Of a DNA stretch of 64,000 nucleotides, positions 17,314-25,138 are shown piece after piece (the first letter of the stretch is position 1; each line of letters starts with the position of its first letter). The position numbers and the translations under genes were made by a program. Origin of the DNA: Spirulina sp. CCY15215 (lineage in GTDB: Bacteria > Cyanobacteriota > Cyanobacteriia > Cyanobacteriales > Spirulinaceae); assembly GCF_016888125.1 (NCBI RefSeq), contig NZ_JACSWA010000469.1, positions 1 through 64,000 of the forward strand. Reading direction: 5' to 3'. Under the pieces are notes generated by a model. That model saw only the letters and a program-made list of their open reading frames with translations. It was not told the origin of the DNA and did not search any database.

Positions 17314-17670
17314 ATGAAAAACTCATTGCTGTTTGGAGTCACTGCTGTAACTATCTTATCCGCTTCCACAGTTGTGTTAGCTCAACATACTTTTCCAAGG
17401 GAACGTTCTCACTGTTCTGCGACATTGGTTGCTAACGATCCAGGCTCTCGTATTACACTTCGAGCAAATCCCGGAACCAATTCTCGCAGTTTGGGATATG
17501 GTCTTGTTGGAGATAGGATTTATGTCCTAACATTATCACCTCCAGAATTAGATTATGCAACAGATCGTCAAGGATATACTTGGTATCGTGTAGGTTTTCC
17601 GGGTAGTGGAGCAAAAGGATGGATTCGTGAAGATTTCTTACGTTTGCGATGTGTACAAAATGATTTATAG
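17314..17670 (+). CDS. Secreted SH3-like (SH3b) domain protein
   Basis: 118 residues. A signal peptide (LLFGVTAVTILSASTVVLAQ) precedes a single bacterial SH3-like domain: SRITLRANPGTNSRSLGYGLVGDRIYVL...YTWYRVGFPGSGAKGWIREDFLRL. Such domains bind peptidoglycan or peptides in the periplasm. Two Cys (about 33 and near the end) could form a disulfide. A second secreted protein of the same size follows about 70 bp downstream, so the two may be an expanded family. The function is unknown. Confidence 0.8.
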   Translation: MKNSLLFGVTAVTILSASTVVLAQHTFPRERSHCSATLVANDPGSRITLRANPGTNSRSLGYGLVGDRIYVLTLSPPELDYATDRQGYTWYRVGFPGSGAKGWIREDFLRLRCVQNDL

Positions 17671-17741
17671 TAGTATGAATACTCTAGTCTAGTAAAAACA
17701 TTATTGAGCAACTTATCAACCAACTTACTGAAAAGAATCTC

Positions 17742-18101
17742 ATGCAATATAAATTAAGTTTTTCTCTCGCTATCTTAACAGGATTAGGTGTGTTAATGAA
17801 TGCACCTTCTACTCGGGCTGATATTTATGATGCCACTGTTATCTGTACTGTACGAGGTATTCAAAGTGGACAGCTTGCTTTACGTCCAGAACCTAACGGC
17901 AGTCCTTTTGCTGGTTTAAATAATGGCAATGTAGTTCGTGCTGTAGGTGGAACATTGGATGCAAATGGAACGGTATGGGAAGATGTGATTGTTATTGATG
18001 GTCCGAATTCTCAAGTGGAAGGACGAAGAGGGTATGTTAATGGTAACTATTTATCATGTAAATGGTACGATGAACAGGGTAATTTAATTCGAGAAGATTA
18101 G
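17742..18101 (+). CDS. Secreted SH3-like protein, second of pair
   Basis: 119 residues with a signal peptide (YKLSFSLAILTGLGVLMNAP) and a mature part VICTVRGIQSGQLALRPEPNGSPFAGLNNGNVVRAV...GRRGYVNGNYLSCKW, a divergent SH3b-like fold. The two Cys positions (start and end of the domain) parallel those of the neighbour at 17314-17670, supporting common ancestry. Both proteins should be exported to the periplasm. No enzyme motif is seen. Confidence 0.75.
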   Translation: MQYKLSFSLAILTGLGVLMNAPSTRADIYDATVICTVRGIQSGQLALRPEPNGSPFAGLNNGNVVRAVGGTLDANGTVWEDVIVIDGPNSQVEGRRGYVNGNYLSCKWYDEQGNLIRED

Positions 18102-18110
18102 TTACGATAT

Positions 18111-18154
18111 TAAGATTAAAGTTGGGTTAGCGACAGCTTAACCCAACCTACGGA
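18111..18154. repeat. Interspersed repeat, copy 3 (partial, palindromic)
   Basis: Carries AAGATTAAAGTTGGGTTAGC followed by GACAGCTTAACCCAACCTAC. The TTGGGTTA/TAACCCAA arms form a hairpin that could also end transcription of the SH3-like gene. It shares its left half with the right end of copies at 13424 and 15285. Confidence 0.65.
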
Positions 18155-18165
18155 AAATACGAATT

Positions 18166-18636
18166 TTAGGTTAAATTTTTTGTTAAACTCGGTAGATAAA
18201 CATAGGGCTGAAGGATAGAAGGTTTCCAGCTAGTAGCTTCTTGAATGAATCCTCCCTTATCGCTTTTTTCTGTGTTCCAGAGTTTATCTCTTACAGGCAA
18301 TTCCAGCCAGTTGATTTCTTTTCTCGTTCGTGCATCAATAGGCCACGTATAATGATGGAGAAAATCTTTTCTGCGCTCATCATTTTGAGGATCGAATGCA
18401 AATGGGAAAAACTCTGTCTTAAATCCGCTGCCAACAACATACCAACTAATAGAAATCAATCCATTTGGATATGTTTGTTCAACTTGCTGACTCCATATTG
18501 TTAACAGATCTTTAGCACTAATTTCATCTGGAGTATAGTTATCAGTAATTACATCTTCAGCTACCTCCCAATGTGCGGATAAGTCTGCTGTACGATCTTG
18601 ATTGTTTTGTTTGTATTTAAATGCACAGAGTGTCAT
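18166..18636 (-). CDS. Uncharacterised protein
   Basis: 156 residues, ATG start with AAAGG about 10 nt upstream. No signal peptide or membrane segment. Trp- and aromatic-rich (SAHWEVAEDV, LISISWYVVGSGFKTEFFPFAF, LHHYTWPIDARTRKEINWLELPV), with a beta-strand-like pattern. I recognise no family. It sits alone between the SH3-like pair and groEL; its A+T-leaning codon use is closer to the accessory genes than to groEL. Confidence 0.65.
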   Translation of the reverse strand: MTLCAFKYKQNNQDRTADLSAHWEVAEDVITDNYTPDEISAKDLLTIWSQQVEQTYPNGLISISWYVVGSGFKTEFFPFAFDPQNDERRKDFLHHYTWPIDARTRKEINWLELPVRDKLWNTEKSDKGGFIQEATSWKPSILQPYVYLPSLTKNLT

Positions 18637-18693
18637 TTTTTTTACCTTTAATTTGCTAGTAGAACTTTTTAGGATATCTAATTTGATTCTTTT

Positions 18694-18724
18694 CTAAAAA
18701 AGGCAGGCCGATCGCCTGCCTCCA
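18694..18724 (-). terminator. groESL terminator
   Basis: On the minus strand GGCAGGC and GCCTGCC pair around a CGATC-containing centre (18702-18720), followed by an oligo-T run (seen as AAAAAA on the plus strand). It lies about 30 bp after the groEL stop. Confidence 0.8.
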
Positions 18725-18749
18725 AAACTATCTAGACCCGATTTCTAAC

Positions 18750-20375
18750 TTAGTAGTCAAAATCGCCGCCACCCGGTGCTGCACCAGCTTTGTCCTTCTC
18801 AGGCTTGTCTACCACAATACATTCAGTGGTGAGAACCATACCTGCGATAGAAGCCGCATTTTGCAGCGCACTGCGAGTCACCTTAGCGGGGTCAACGATA
18901 CCTGCTTCAAACATATCGACAAACTCGCCATTTACCGCATTGTAGCCGACGTTGAAATCTTTCTCTTTCACCCGTTCTGCAATCACCGCGCCGTTTTGTC
19001 CGGCATTTTCAGCGATTCGCATCAAAGGAGCAGTCAACGCCCGCACGACGATATTAGCGCCAGTTAACTCTTCATTTTTCAGGTTGCTGTTTGCCCAACT
19101 TTCCAACATGGGAGCTAAATGAGCCAAAGTTGTACCACCACCGGGGACGATACCTTCTTCAACAGCCGCTTTAGTCGCGTTGATAGCATCTTCAAGACGC
19201 AGTTTCTTGTCCTTCATTTCCGTCTCAGTTGCTGCACCCACTTTAATGACTGCAACACCACCAGACAATTTCGCCAAGCGTTCTTGTAATTTCTCCTTAT
19301 CGTAAGAAGATTCAGTTTCGTCGAGTTGACGGCGAATTTGCTCGCAACGGGACTTCACTTTCTCTTCATTACCTTCAGCAACGATGGTTGTCGTGTCCTT
19401 GGTGATGATTAAACGACGTGCTGTGCCGAGGTCTTCGAGTTTGACGTTATCTAACTTTAAGCCTGCATCTTCGGTGATCAGTTGACCTCCGGTGAGAACA
19501 GCGATATCTTCTAACATTTGCTTGCGGCGATCGCCAAAACCAGGGGCTTTCACAGCAGCAACGTTCAAAACGCCACGCAAGCGGTTAACAACCAAAGTTG
19601 CGAGGGCTTCTTTCTCGATATCTTCCGCAACAATAATTAACGGTTTACCGGAACGTGCAACCTGTTCCAATACGGGAACTAAATCTTGTACGAGGGCGAT
19701 TTTCTTATCCGTGATGAGCAAATAAGGCTCCTCAAAAACCGCTTCCATGCGTTCGGGGTCTGTGACAAAATAAGGGGAAATATAGCCCTTTTCAAAGCGC
19801 ATCCCTTCGGTAATTTCTAACTCGGTGGTCATGGACTTCCCTTCTTCAAGAGAAATCACCCCTTCCTTACCGACTTTATCCATTGCAGAAGCGATCATTT
19901 CGCCGACTTCTTCATCGTTTCCAGCCGAGATAGAGCCAACTTGCGCGATCGCCTTAGAATCGGAAATTTCCCGAGACTGTTCAGCAATTTGACCAACTAA
20001 ATACTCGGTGGCTTTGTCAACACCGCGCTTGATGGCGATGGGGTTGGCTCCAGCAGCCACATTTCTCAAACCTGCTTTGACCATTGCGTGAGCCAAAACC
20101 GTTGCGGTGGTGGTTCCGTCTCCAGCAACATCATTGGTTTTAGAAGCCGCTTGACGAATCAAAGAAACACCTGTGTTTTCGATGTGATCTTCTAATTCGA
20201 TTTCCTTAGCGATGGTAATACCATCATTAACGATTTGGGGTGCGCCGAATTTCTTTTCGAGAACGACGTTACGGCCTTTGGGACCGAGGGTGATCGCCAC
20301 TGCTTCAGCCAGTAGGTCGATTCCTTTTTCTAAGGCGCGACGGGCCTCTTCGTTGTAAATTATGCTCTTAGCCAT
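18750..20375 (-). CDS. groL: Chaperonin GroEL
   Basis: 541-residue chaperonin subunit that folds client proteins in a GroES-capped double ring. The ATP-binding [13 protein letters not shown] (about 85-97) and the conserved equatorial and apical segments are intact. The C terminus ends [13 protein letters not shown] rather than the GGM-repeat tail, as in many cyanobacterial GroEL1 proteins encoded with groES. It lies 60 bp after groES in one operon under the CIRCE operator. Confidence 0.98.
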   Translation of the reverse strand: MAKSIIYNEEARRALEKGIDLLAEAVAITLGPKGRNVVLEKKFGAPQIVNDGITIAKEIELEDHIENTGVSLIRQAASKTNDVAGDGTTTATVLAHAMVKAGLRNVAAGANPIAIKRGVDKATEYLVGQIAEQSREISDSKAIAQVGSISAGNDEEVGEMIASAMDKVGKEGVISLEEGKSMTTELEITEGMRFEKGYISPYFVTDPERMEAVFEEPYLLITDKKIALVQDLVPVLEQVARSGKPLIIVAEDIEKEALATLVVNRLRGVLNVAAVKAPGFGDRRKQMLEDIAVLTGGQLITEDAGLKLDNVKLEDLGTARRLIITKDTTTIVAEGNEEKVKSRCEQIRRQLDETESSYDKEKLQERLAKLSGGVAVIKVGAATETEMKDKKLRLEDAINATKAAVEEGIVPGGGTTLAHLAPMLESWANSNLKNEELTGANIVVRALTAPLMRIAENAGQNGAVIAERVKEKDFNVGYNAVNGEFVDMFEAGIVDPAKVTRSALQNAASIAGMVLTTECIVVDKPEKDKAGAAPGGGDFDY

Positions 20376-20435
20376 AGCTGTTTTTGATTGTGTAGTGTGA
20401 AAAGGACAAAAAAGAAGGGAAAGAAATAGAAAAAA

Positions 20436-20747
20436 TTATTCCACTGCGGCTAAAATATCTTTCTCGGAAAGGAGAACGTAGTCATCTCCACCAAGTTTGA
20501 TATCAGTTCCGGCGTACTTGGAATAGAGAACTTGGTCGCCAACTTTGACTTCTAGTTCGACTCGGTTGCCATCTTTATCGGCTTTTCCGGGTCCAATGGC
20601 GACAACTTCGCCGACTTGGGGCTTTTCTTTAGCCGTGTCGGGTAGCAAAATTCCGCCGGCGGTTTTCTCTTCGCTGGGGCTGACCTTGACGAAGACGCGA
20701 TCGCCTAAAGGTTTGACTGTAGAGACGTTAATAGTTAAAGCTGCCAT
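20436..20747 (-). CDS. groS: Co-chaperonin GroES
   Basis: 103 residues, the normal GroES length. The core [36 protein letters not shown] contains the mobile loop that docks on GroEL, and the C-terminal [11 protein letters not shown] strand is complete. First gene of the groESL operon, with the CIRCE element about 60 bp upstream of its start. Confidence 0.98.
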   Translation of the reverse strand: MAALTINVSTVKPLGDRVFVKVSPSEEKTAGGILLPDTAKEKPQVGEVVAIGPGKADKDGNRVELEVKVGDQVLYSKYAGTDIKLGGDDYVLLSEKDILAAVE

Positions 20748-20804
20748 GCAATTTCCTCCAAAAAATTTCAGTGTTAGGGTTGAGAGTGTTAGCTTTCAGT
20801 GGAG

Positions 20805-20831
20805 TTAGCACTCTCACCTTCCGAGTGCTAA
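20805..20831. promoter_or_regulatory. CIRCE operator (HrcA site) of groESL
   Basis: TTAGCACTC, nine bases, GAGTGCTAA: a perfect match to the CIRCE inverted repeat bound by the HrcA repressor in heat-shock control. A weaker partial motif (GAGTGTTAGC) lies about 20 bp closer to groES. HrcA itself is not in the window. Confidence 0.97.
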
Positions 20832-20875
20832 TCTACCTAATCATAAGCTCCTCTGGCAAGCATTGGGTCAGTACG

Positions 20876-20909
20876 GTTTCCCGAACTTTTTTGGTGGGAG
20901 AAGAGAAAT
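20876..20909. repeat. 34-bp direct repeat, left edge of restriction cassette
   Basis: GTTTCCCGAACTTTTTTGG followed by TGGGAGAAGAGAAAT. It matches 23110-23143 at 33 of 34 positions. The two copies bracket the endonuclease-like and methyltransferase genes exactly. Confidence 0.9.
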
Positions 20910-20976
20910 AAGGAATTTAGTGCAGGCCATTTTTTGGCTAAACTTGGAAAAGTCGCAATAAATTTAGTACAAAGGA

Positions 20977-21696
20977 ATGCGAACACAACCTAATACAGCA
21001 CGACTGCTAGAGATAGCGGAATTTCACCTCAATCGAGTTCTGGATTACGATCCTTACAAGCGTTTTCCCGATATTGAGAATCGCGACGCATTTAGGTATG
21101 CGATCGCTAATGATCCTGCTTTTTCTCCCCTTGGTTTGGATGATAATCGTTATATTATTGCCCGTATTGGTGGGAACTTGATAACATCTTTGCATCGAAA
21201 AATAGGAGATATGTATGAGGCACTTTTTCAATATCTCTTAACTTGTTGTTTTGATTTAACAGAACAAGACCTTCAATATAGCGTTACGATTCAAATAGGC
21301 GATCGCCAACAAGAGCGATCGACAGATGGTAGAATTCCCATCGATTTACTAACTGCTCTTGAACTTCCGCTTTTACAGAAAACATGGCAAACTTCAAAAG
21401 GATTGGCATTTGAAATTAGGTCGTGCTATCAAATTGGAGATTCTAAACGAATTCAAGCAGATTGGGATATGGCACGTTCTCTCGCTAGTCAAAATTTAAT
21501 ACCGATTATGTTAGTATTTTGTAATACTTCTCTGCGCTCTCCTTTACTTCGTCTTCGCAATAGTTGGAATCTTTTTGAAGGAGAAGACACTTTCACATTT
21601 ATTTATCATTTAACTAATTTTGATTTGCAATATTTTTTGGAACAAAATCAAACAAGATTAACAGAAATAATAACACAAATTTTGGATAGAATATAA
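20977..21696 (+). CDS. Probable type II restriction endonuclease
   Basis: 239 residues, no membrane segment, AT-rich. A region FDLTEQDLQYSVTIQIGDRQQERSTDGRI, then GLAFEIRSCYQIGDSKRIQADWDMA, may provide a degenerate PD-(D/E)xK nuclease core; the overall pattern reminds me of ApaLI-like enzymes, but recall is weak. The best evidence is context: it converges, 13 bp apart, with a DNA methyltransferase gene, and both lie inside a 34-bp direct repeat. The recognition site cannot be predicted. Confidence 0.6.
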   Translation: MRTQPNTARLLEIAEFHLNRVLDYDPYKRFPDIENRDAFRYAIANDPAFSPLGLDDNRYIIARIGGNLITSLHRKIGDMYEALFQYLLTCCFDLTEQDLQYSVTIQIGDRQQERSTDGRIPIDLLTALELPLLQKTWQTSKGLAFEIRSCYQIGDSKRIQADWDMARSLASQNLIPIMLVFCNTSLRSPLLRLRNSWNLFEGEDTFTFIYHLTNFDLQYFLEQNQTRLTEIITQILDRI

Positions 21697-21709
21697 TCTC
21701 ATATTCACT

Positions 21710-23029
21710 CTATAATTTGATAATTACTGCTGTTTCATAAAGTCGTTTTCGTCCTCCTCGTTTGCGAAAAACAATAATTTTTTTTACTTTAAATCCATGA
21801 TATTCAAATAAACGTGCTAGGATGGTTTCTGTAAATATTTCTACTCCAGAGAGGCGAGAATTTCCGACAACATAAGCACCATAAAATTGAGGTGAAACTA
21901 TTTCTTTTAAGTGTTTTATGTGTTCATTCAGGTCTAGAAAATATTTTGTTGCATAGTTACACATTAAAAGACTGCGTTCTCGTAAAGTAGGAAAATAATC
22001 AAGAATCTCAAGAATATCTCGATTAGGTATGATGAGATGTTTATTAAGATTTGATGTCGCCCTTCCCCAAGTCCCACCAATTGTTTTTAAATCAATTTCT
22101 GTTGCTTCTTGACGCTCTTTTATGACTTCCATAAAGTGGAGTTGAGGACGAGTTTGATGGACATAGCTATAACGATTTGGATAAGGGGGAGATGTAATTA
22201 AATGAGTAATTTTCTGATAATATTGATTTTGTTTGGAAATGGAAAGGCAAGAATCTTGTAATTCTATTTTATTCAGATTATTTGCATTAAGATGAGAAGA
22301 TGAAAGAGATTGAAGATCGGTTTCAATTTCTGATATTCTCAAGTGAAGATATTTATAAACATCAATTTTGCGATCGTGATTGTCATCAAAAGTAATTGTT
22401 GGGTGATTTCGATGAATATTTGCACAGTCTAAACTAGCACTATTAATGGCTAACCATAAATAGGTCTGAATATTTTTAAACTCTGGCAACTGACTCAATT
22501 GTTTGGCAACAATCAAATCTTTCAAGACTTCAGGTTTCCACCAACGAAAAACATTATGAATATTAGGTAAGTTTGTAGAAAAATATTTTAATATTTCTTC
22601 TAACGAACGATCGCGAAATTCTTGGATTTTATCTTTGAGTATTTTGAGATAGTCTGAAAAAAGAGAAATATCCGATTGCATCCAGGTTAATGAATATTCT
22701 CCAACACGCTGAAGTAAAGGATTAATTTCAAATCCGATACAAGGAATATGATGTTTTTGGCATTCGATTGCTGTTGTTCCTCGCCCACTAAATGGATCGA
22801 GAATAAGAGAGGTTGTATCTATATTAAAATATTGAATAAAGTGACGAACTAAAGAAGGTGAAAAACTCGGTGTTAGACGATACCATCTATGAATGCTTTC
22901 TTGTTGTCCCCCTGTAAATGTAATATTACCGATATCAATCTCTTCTAGAGGATATTGATGGCGTTTGAGGTTGCCGCTAAAGTTACTATCAACTAAAGAA
23001 TCTTCAAAAAGTTTCAGTTGAACATACAT
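21710..23029 (-). CDS. DNA methyltransferase (N4-cytosine/N6-adenine type)
   Basis: About 439 residues. SAM-binding and catalytic motifs are clear: the SAM motif ILDPFSGRGTTAIECQKHHI (near 85-105) and the catalytic TSPPYPNRYSYV (near 280), TSPPY being typical of N4-cytosine enzymes. The ATG at 23029 has AAGGA upstream; a TTG six codons earlier is less likely. It should protect host DNA against the adjacent endonuclease. It resembles solitary beta-class methyltransferases in layout, with an insert between motifs. It has few HIP1 sites, consistent with recent arrival. Confidence 0.88.
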   Translation of the reverse strand: MYVQLKLFEDSLVDSNFSGNLKRHQYPLEEIDIGNITFTGGQQESIHRWYRLTPSFSPSLVRHFIQYFNIDTTSLILDPFSGRGTTAIECQKHHIPCIGFEINPLLQRVGEYSLTWMQSDISLFSDYLKILKDKIQEFRDRSLEEILKYFSTNLPNIHNVFRWWKPEVLKDLIVAKQLSQLPEFKNIQTYLWLAINSASLDCANIHRNHPTITFDDNHDRKIDVYKYLHLRISEIETDLQSLSSSHLNANNLNKIELQDSCLSISKQNQYYQKITHLITSPPYPNRYSYVHQTRPQLHFMEVIKERQEATEIDLKTIGGTWGRATSNLNKHLIIPNRDILEILDYFPTLRERSLLMCNYATKYFLDLNEHIKHLKEIVSPQFYGAYVVGNSRLSGVEIFTETILARLFEYHGFKVKKIIVFRKRGGRKRLYETAVIIKL

Positions 23030-23109
23030 ACTTGACTTTTCCTTCAATTGTCTTGTCCGACTATTCTAGCAAACAGTCGGCAATTTTACGGAGTGAGATG
23101 ATCGCTACA

Positions 23110-23143
23110 GTTTCCCGAACTTTTTTGGTGGGAGAGGAGAAAT
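23110..23143. repeat. 34-bp direct repeat, right edge of restriction cassette
   Basis: Second copy of the 20876-20909 repeat (one A/G difference), about 80 bp upstream of the methyltransferase start and just after the WD40 gene's 3' end. Confidence 0.9.
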
Positions 23144-23155
23144 TGCCATCCTTTA

Positions 23156-24367
23156 TCAACGAACTTCCCAAATTTTGATGACTTTGCCTCTATCTGTGGA
23201 GATTAAACGATCGCCACTGGAATTGAGAACGAGAGAATCGATCGCGCTTTCATGCCCGGAAAGTTCATGAAATTGACTTCTCCCATAAACATCCCAAAAT
23301 GAGATTTTACCATCTCGCCCTCCACTCAGGAGAATGCGACCGTAAGGACTAAAGGTGAGAACCGAGGTTGAGTAAGTGCGATCGTCAAAGGTGCAGAAGG
23401 CGTGGTTGGTCTTTTTTTCGAGATTGAGTTCCCATAACTGAATTTTCCCTTGCCAGGCGATCGCCGCCAGAATCAAGCCCACAGGACTGAGAAGGGCATA
23501 AGAGGAGAAGAGTTTTAAGGTATAAGGGCGATCGCGGGTTCGCAAATCCCAGAGTTTGATGGTTGAATCTTGAGCGGTACTAACTAAAGTATGTCCGTCG
23601 GCACTAAAGGCAAGGTGAGAAACTGCACTATTATGAGAGCCAAAAATTAAATGTGTACTAAAGTTACCTAGCAATTTGCCCGTTGCCATTTGCCAAAGTC
23701 GAATACTGCCATCTTCGCATCCCGTGGCCAGGATTTTACCGTCAGGGGCGATCGCAATGACTGTAATATCTAATTGATGGCCGTAAAGACTGTGTTTGAG
23801 TTCCCCTCTATCCCAAATTTCGATCTCGGGACTATTGCGATGAATGCTATTTTTAACTCGCACGAGGATATCTGCATCGGGACAAAGGGCATACATTTCT
23901 CGCATCGCAGATTTAGGAATAGTATAGAGGGTTTCCTCGCGATCGAGATTCATGACGCGAATATTTTTGCCTTTTTGGTAGGCGATCGCGGTACCTGTAG
24001 AATTTAATGTTAGCTTATTGCCGGTTTTAATCGTTTTAATACAGGTAAATAATCGATAAGGAAGATAAGCACGCAAAGCTCGATTAATTTCAGATTTTTC
24101 TTGAGATTCTTGACAATTTTTTAATAATATATAAGCAATATATTGAACTTTTTCTGAGTCATCCTGTAGCCCTTTAAGCACAAATTCTAGCCCTTTGTTA
24201 CCGTATTTAATTGCCTCGCGAAGTGCTTCAATTCTCGATTCAACAACAGGACTAGACCAACGTTGTTTGACTCCTGCTAGTCCACCTAAAACCAATGCCC
24301 CTCGGGGAATATTCTGTTGAGAACCAAGGACAGCATCATATTTTCTGGGGCGATCGGCATTCGACAT
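23156..24367 (-). CDS. WD40-repeat protein with N-terminal helical-repeat region
   Basis: 403 residues. After a short helical N-terminal part (ALREAIKYGNKGLEFVLKGLQDDSEKVQYIAYILLKNCQ, HEAT-like), several WD40 blades follow, recognisable by GH-xx-D/S...SxD and IKLWDL/IRLWQM/ISFWDV/IKIWEV endings (at least four clear blades). No kinase, caspase or TIR domain is fused. WD40 proteins of this kind are common in large cyanobacterial genomes and act as binding platforms; the partner is unknown. It is cotranscribed in orientation with the downstream methyltransferase but separated by the direct repeat. Confidence 0.85.
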   Translation of the reverse strand: MSNADRPRKYDAVLGSQQNIPRGALVLGGLAGVKQRWSSPVVESRIEALREAIKYGNKGLEFVLKGLQDDSEKVQYIAYILLKNCQESQEKSEINRALRAYLPYRLFTCIKTIKTGNKLTLNSTGTAIAYQKGKNIRVMNLDREETLYTIPKSAMREMYALCPDADILVRVKNSIHRNSPEIEIWDRGELKHSLYGHQLDITVIAIAPDGKILATGCEDGSIRLWQMATGKLLGNFSTHLIFGSHNSAVSHLAFSADGHTLVSTAQDSTIKLWDLRTRDRPYTLKLFSSYALLSPVGLILAAIAWQGKIQLWELNLEKKTNHAFCTFDDRTYSTSVLTFSPYGRILLSGGRDGKISFWDVYGRSQFHELSGHESAIDSLVLNSSGDRLISTDRGKVIKIWEVR

Positions 24368-24384
24368 TGTAATACTAATAACTG

Positions 24385-24831
24385 TTAATAAGGGCGAACT
24401 AAATAGGTTTTCCAGATGGGTTTATCCTCAGAATTAAGAATTTCTTTTTTCAACCATCGCCATGTTTTTCCTTCTTTTTGGCGCTGTAAGAAAATATCGA
24501 AAAGATTACTTTTTTGCTTTACTTTTTGATTGGGTAGATCGATTTCTAAATTATAACTTCCCGTGATGTGAAATGTCGGTAAATGTGCCATGTAAAGCGG
24601 CTCGATTTTTTGAATTGAAATCCCAGAAATTTTCAGATCGGGATTAGAAACTTTCAGATTTTCACTGAGAAGTTCTTGGGACTGGCGAACTTGTAAGGCG
24701 ATCGCCTTTTTGACCCATTCCCCTGTTGGTGCGAGGCTAATGGGGGGTTTTCCTCCATTACATCCTAGAAGTAATAGGAGGAAAAAAACGCTTAGAATTC
24801 TTTGTAACCATCGTCTGATTATCATTCGCAT
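24385..24831 (-). CDS. Putative lipoprotein
   Basis: About 148 residues starting MRMIIRRWLQRILSVFF, with a lipobox LLLGC near residue 25, so probably a membrane-anchored lipoprotein. The mature part (SLAPTGEWVKKAIALQVRQSQELL...LKISGISIQKIEPLYMAHLPTFHITGSYNLEIDLP) looks like a small periplasmic beta-rich domain; no family recognised. Its first codons overlap the end of a histidine-kinase remnant read in a different frame, so its promoter may lie within that remnant. It is close upstream of the WD40 gene on the same strand. Confidence 0.7.
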   Translation of the reverse strand: MRMIIRRWLQRILSVFFLLLLLGCNGGKPPISLAPTGEWVKKAIALQVRQSQELLSENLKVSNPDLKISGISIQKIEPLYMAHLPTFHITGSYNLEIDLPNQKVKQKSNLFDIFLQRQKEGKTWRWLKKEILNSEDKPIWKTYLVRPY

Positions 24832-25060
24832 TAGCAAAAATATTCATAAACACTTGATTGAGTTGGCTGGGATAGCACTCGACTTCAGGCATTTTAACAT
24901 AATCTTTGACAATTTTAATCTCCGGACGTTCGGGACTGGCTTTACAGCGATGTTGTAAAATCATCAGGGTACTATCGAGGCCATCTCTAGCAGTGGGAAT
25001 AAATCGGAGATATTCCTCAATTGTAAGAGCAATATTATCTGTGTTGGAACGATCGCGATC
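24832..25060 (-). pseudogene. Histidine-kinase fragment
   Basis: The minus strand encodes GLDSTLMILQHRCKA, then PEIKIVKDYVKMPEVECYPSQLNQVFMNIFANA, which aligns residue for residue with the kinase at 5537-7183 (SLDSTILFLQHRLKS ... PEIKIVKSYHNLPEIECYAGQLNQVFFNIL). Both the phosphoacceptor half and the nucleotide-binding end are missing; the fragment runs directly into the lipoprotein start. It is a relic, likely of a paralogous kinase of the same family. Confidence 0.7.
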
Positions 25061-25138
25061 GCATTTAGTCCTGATATTTCACCCACAAAATTTTTTACAC
25101 CCCCTTAAATCAAAGATTCCGAAAAACTACACGCAAAG

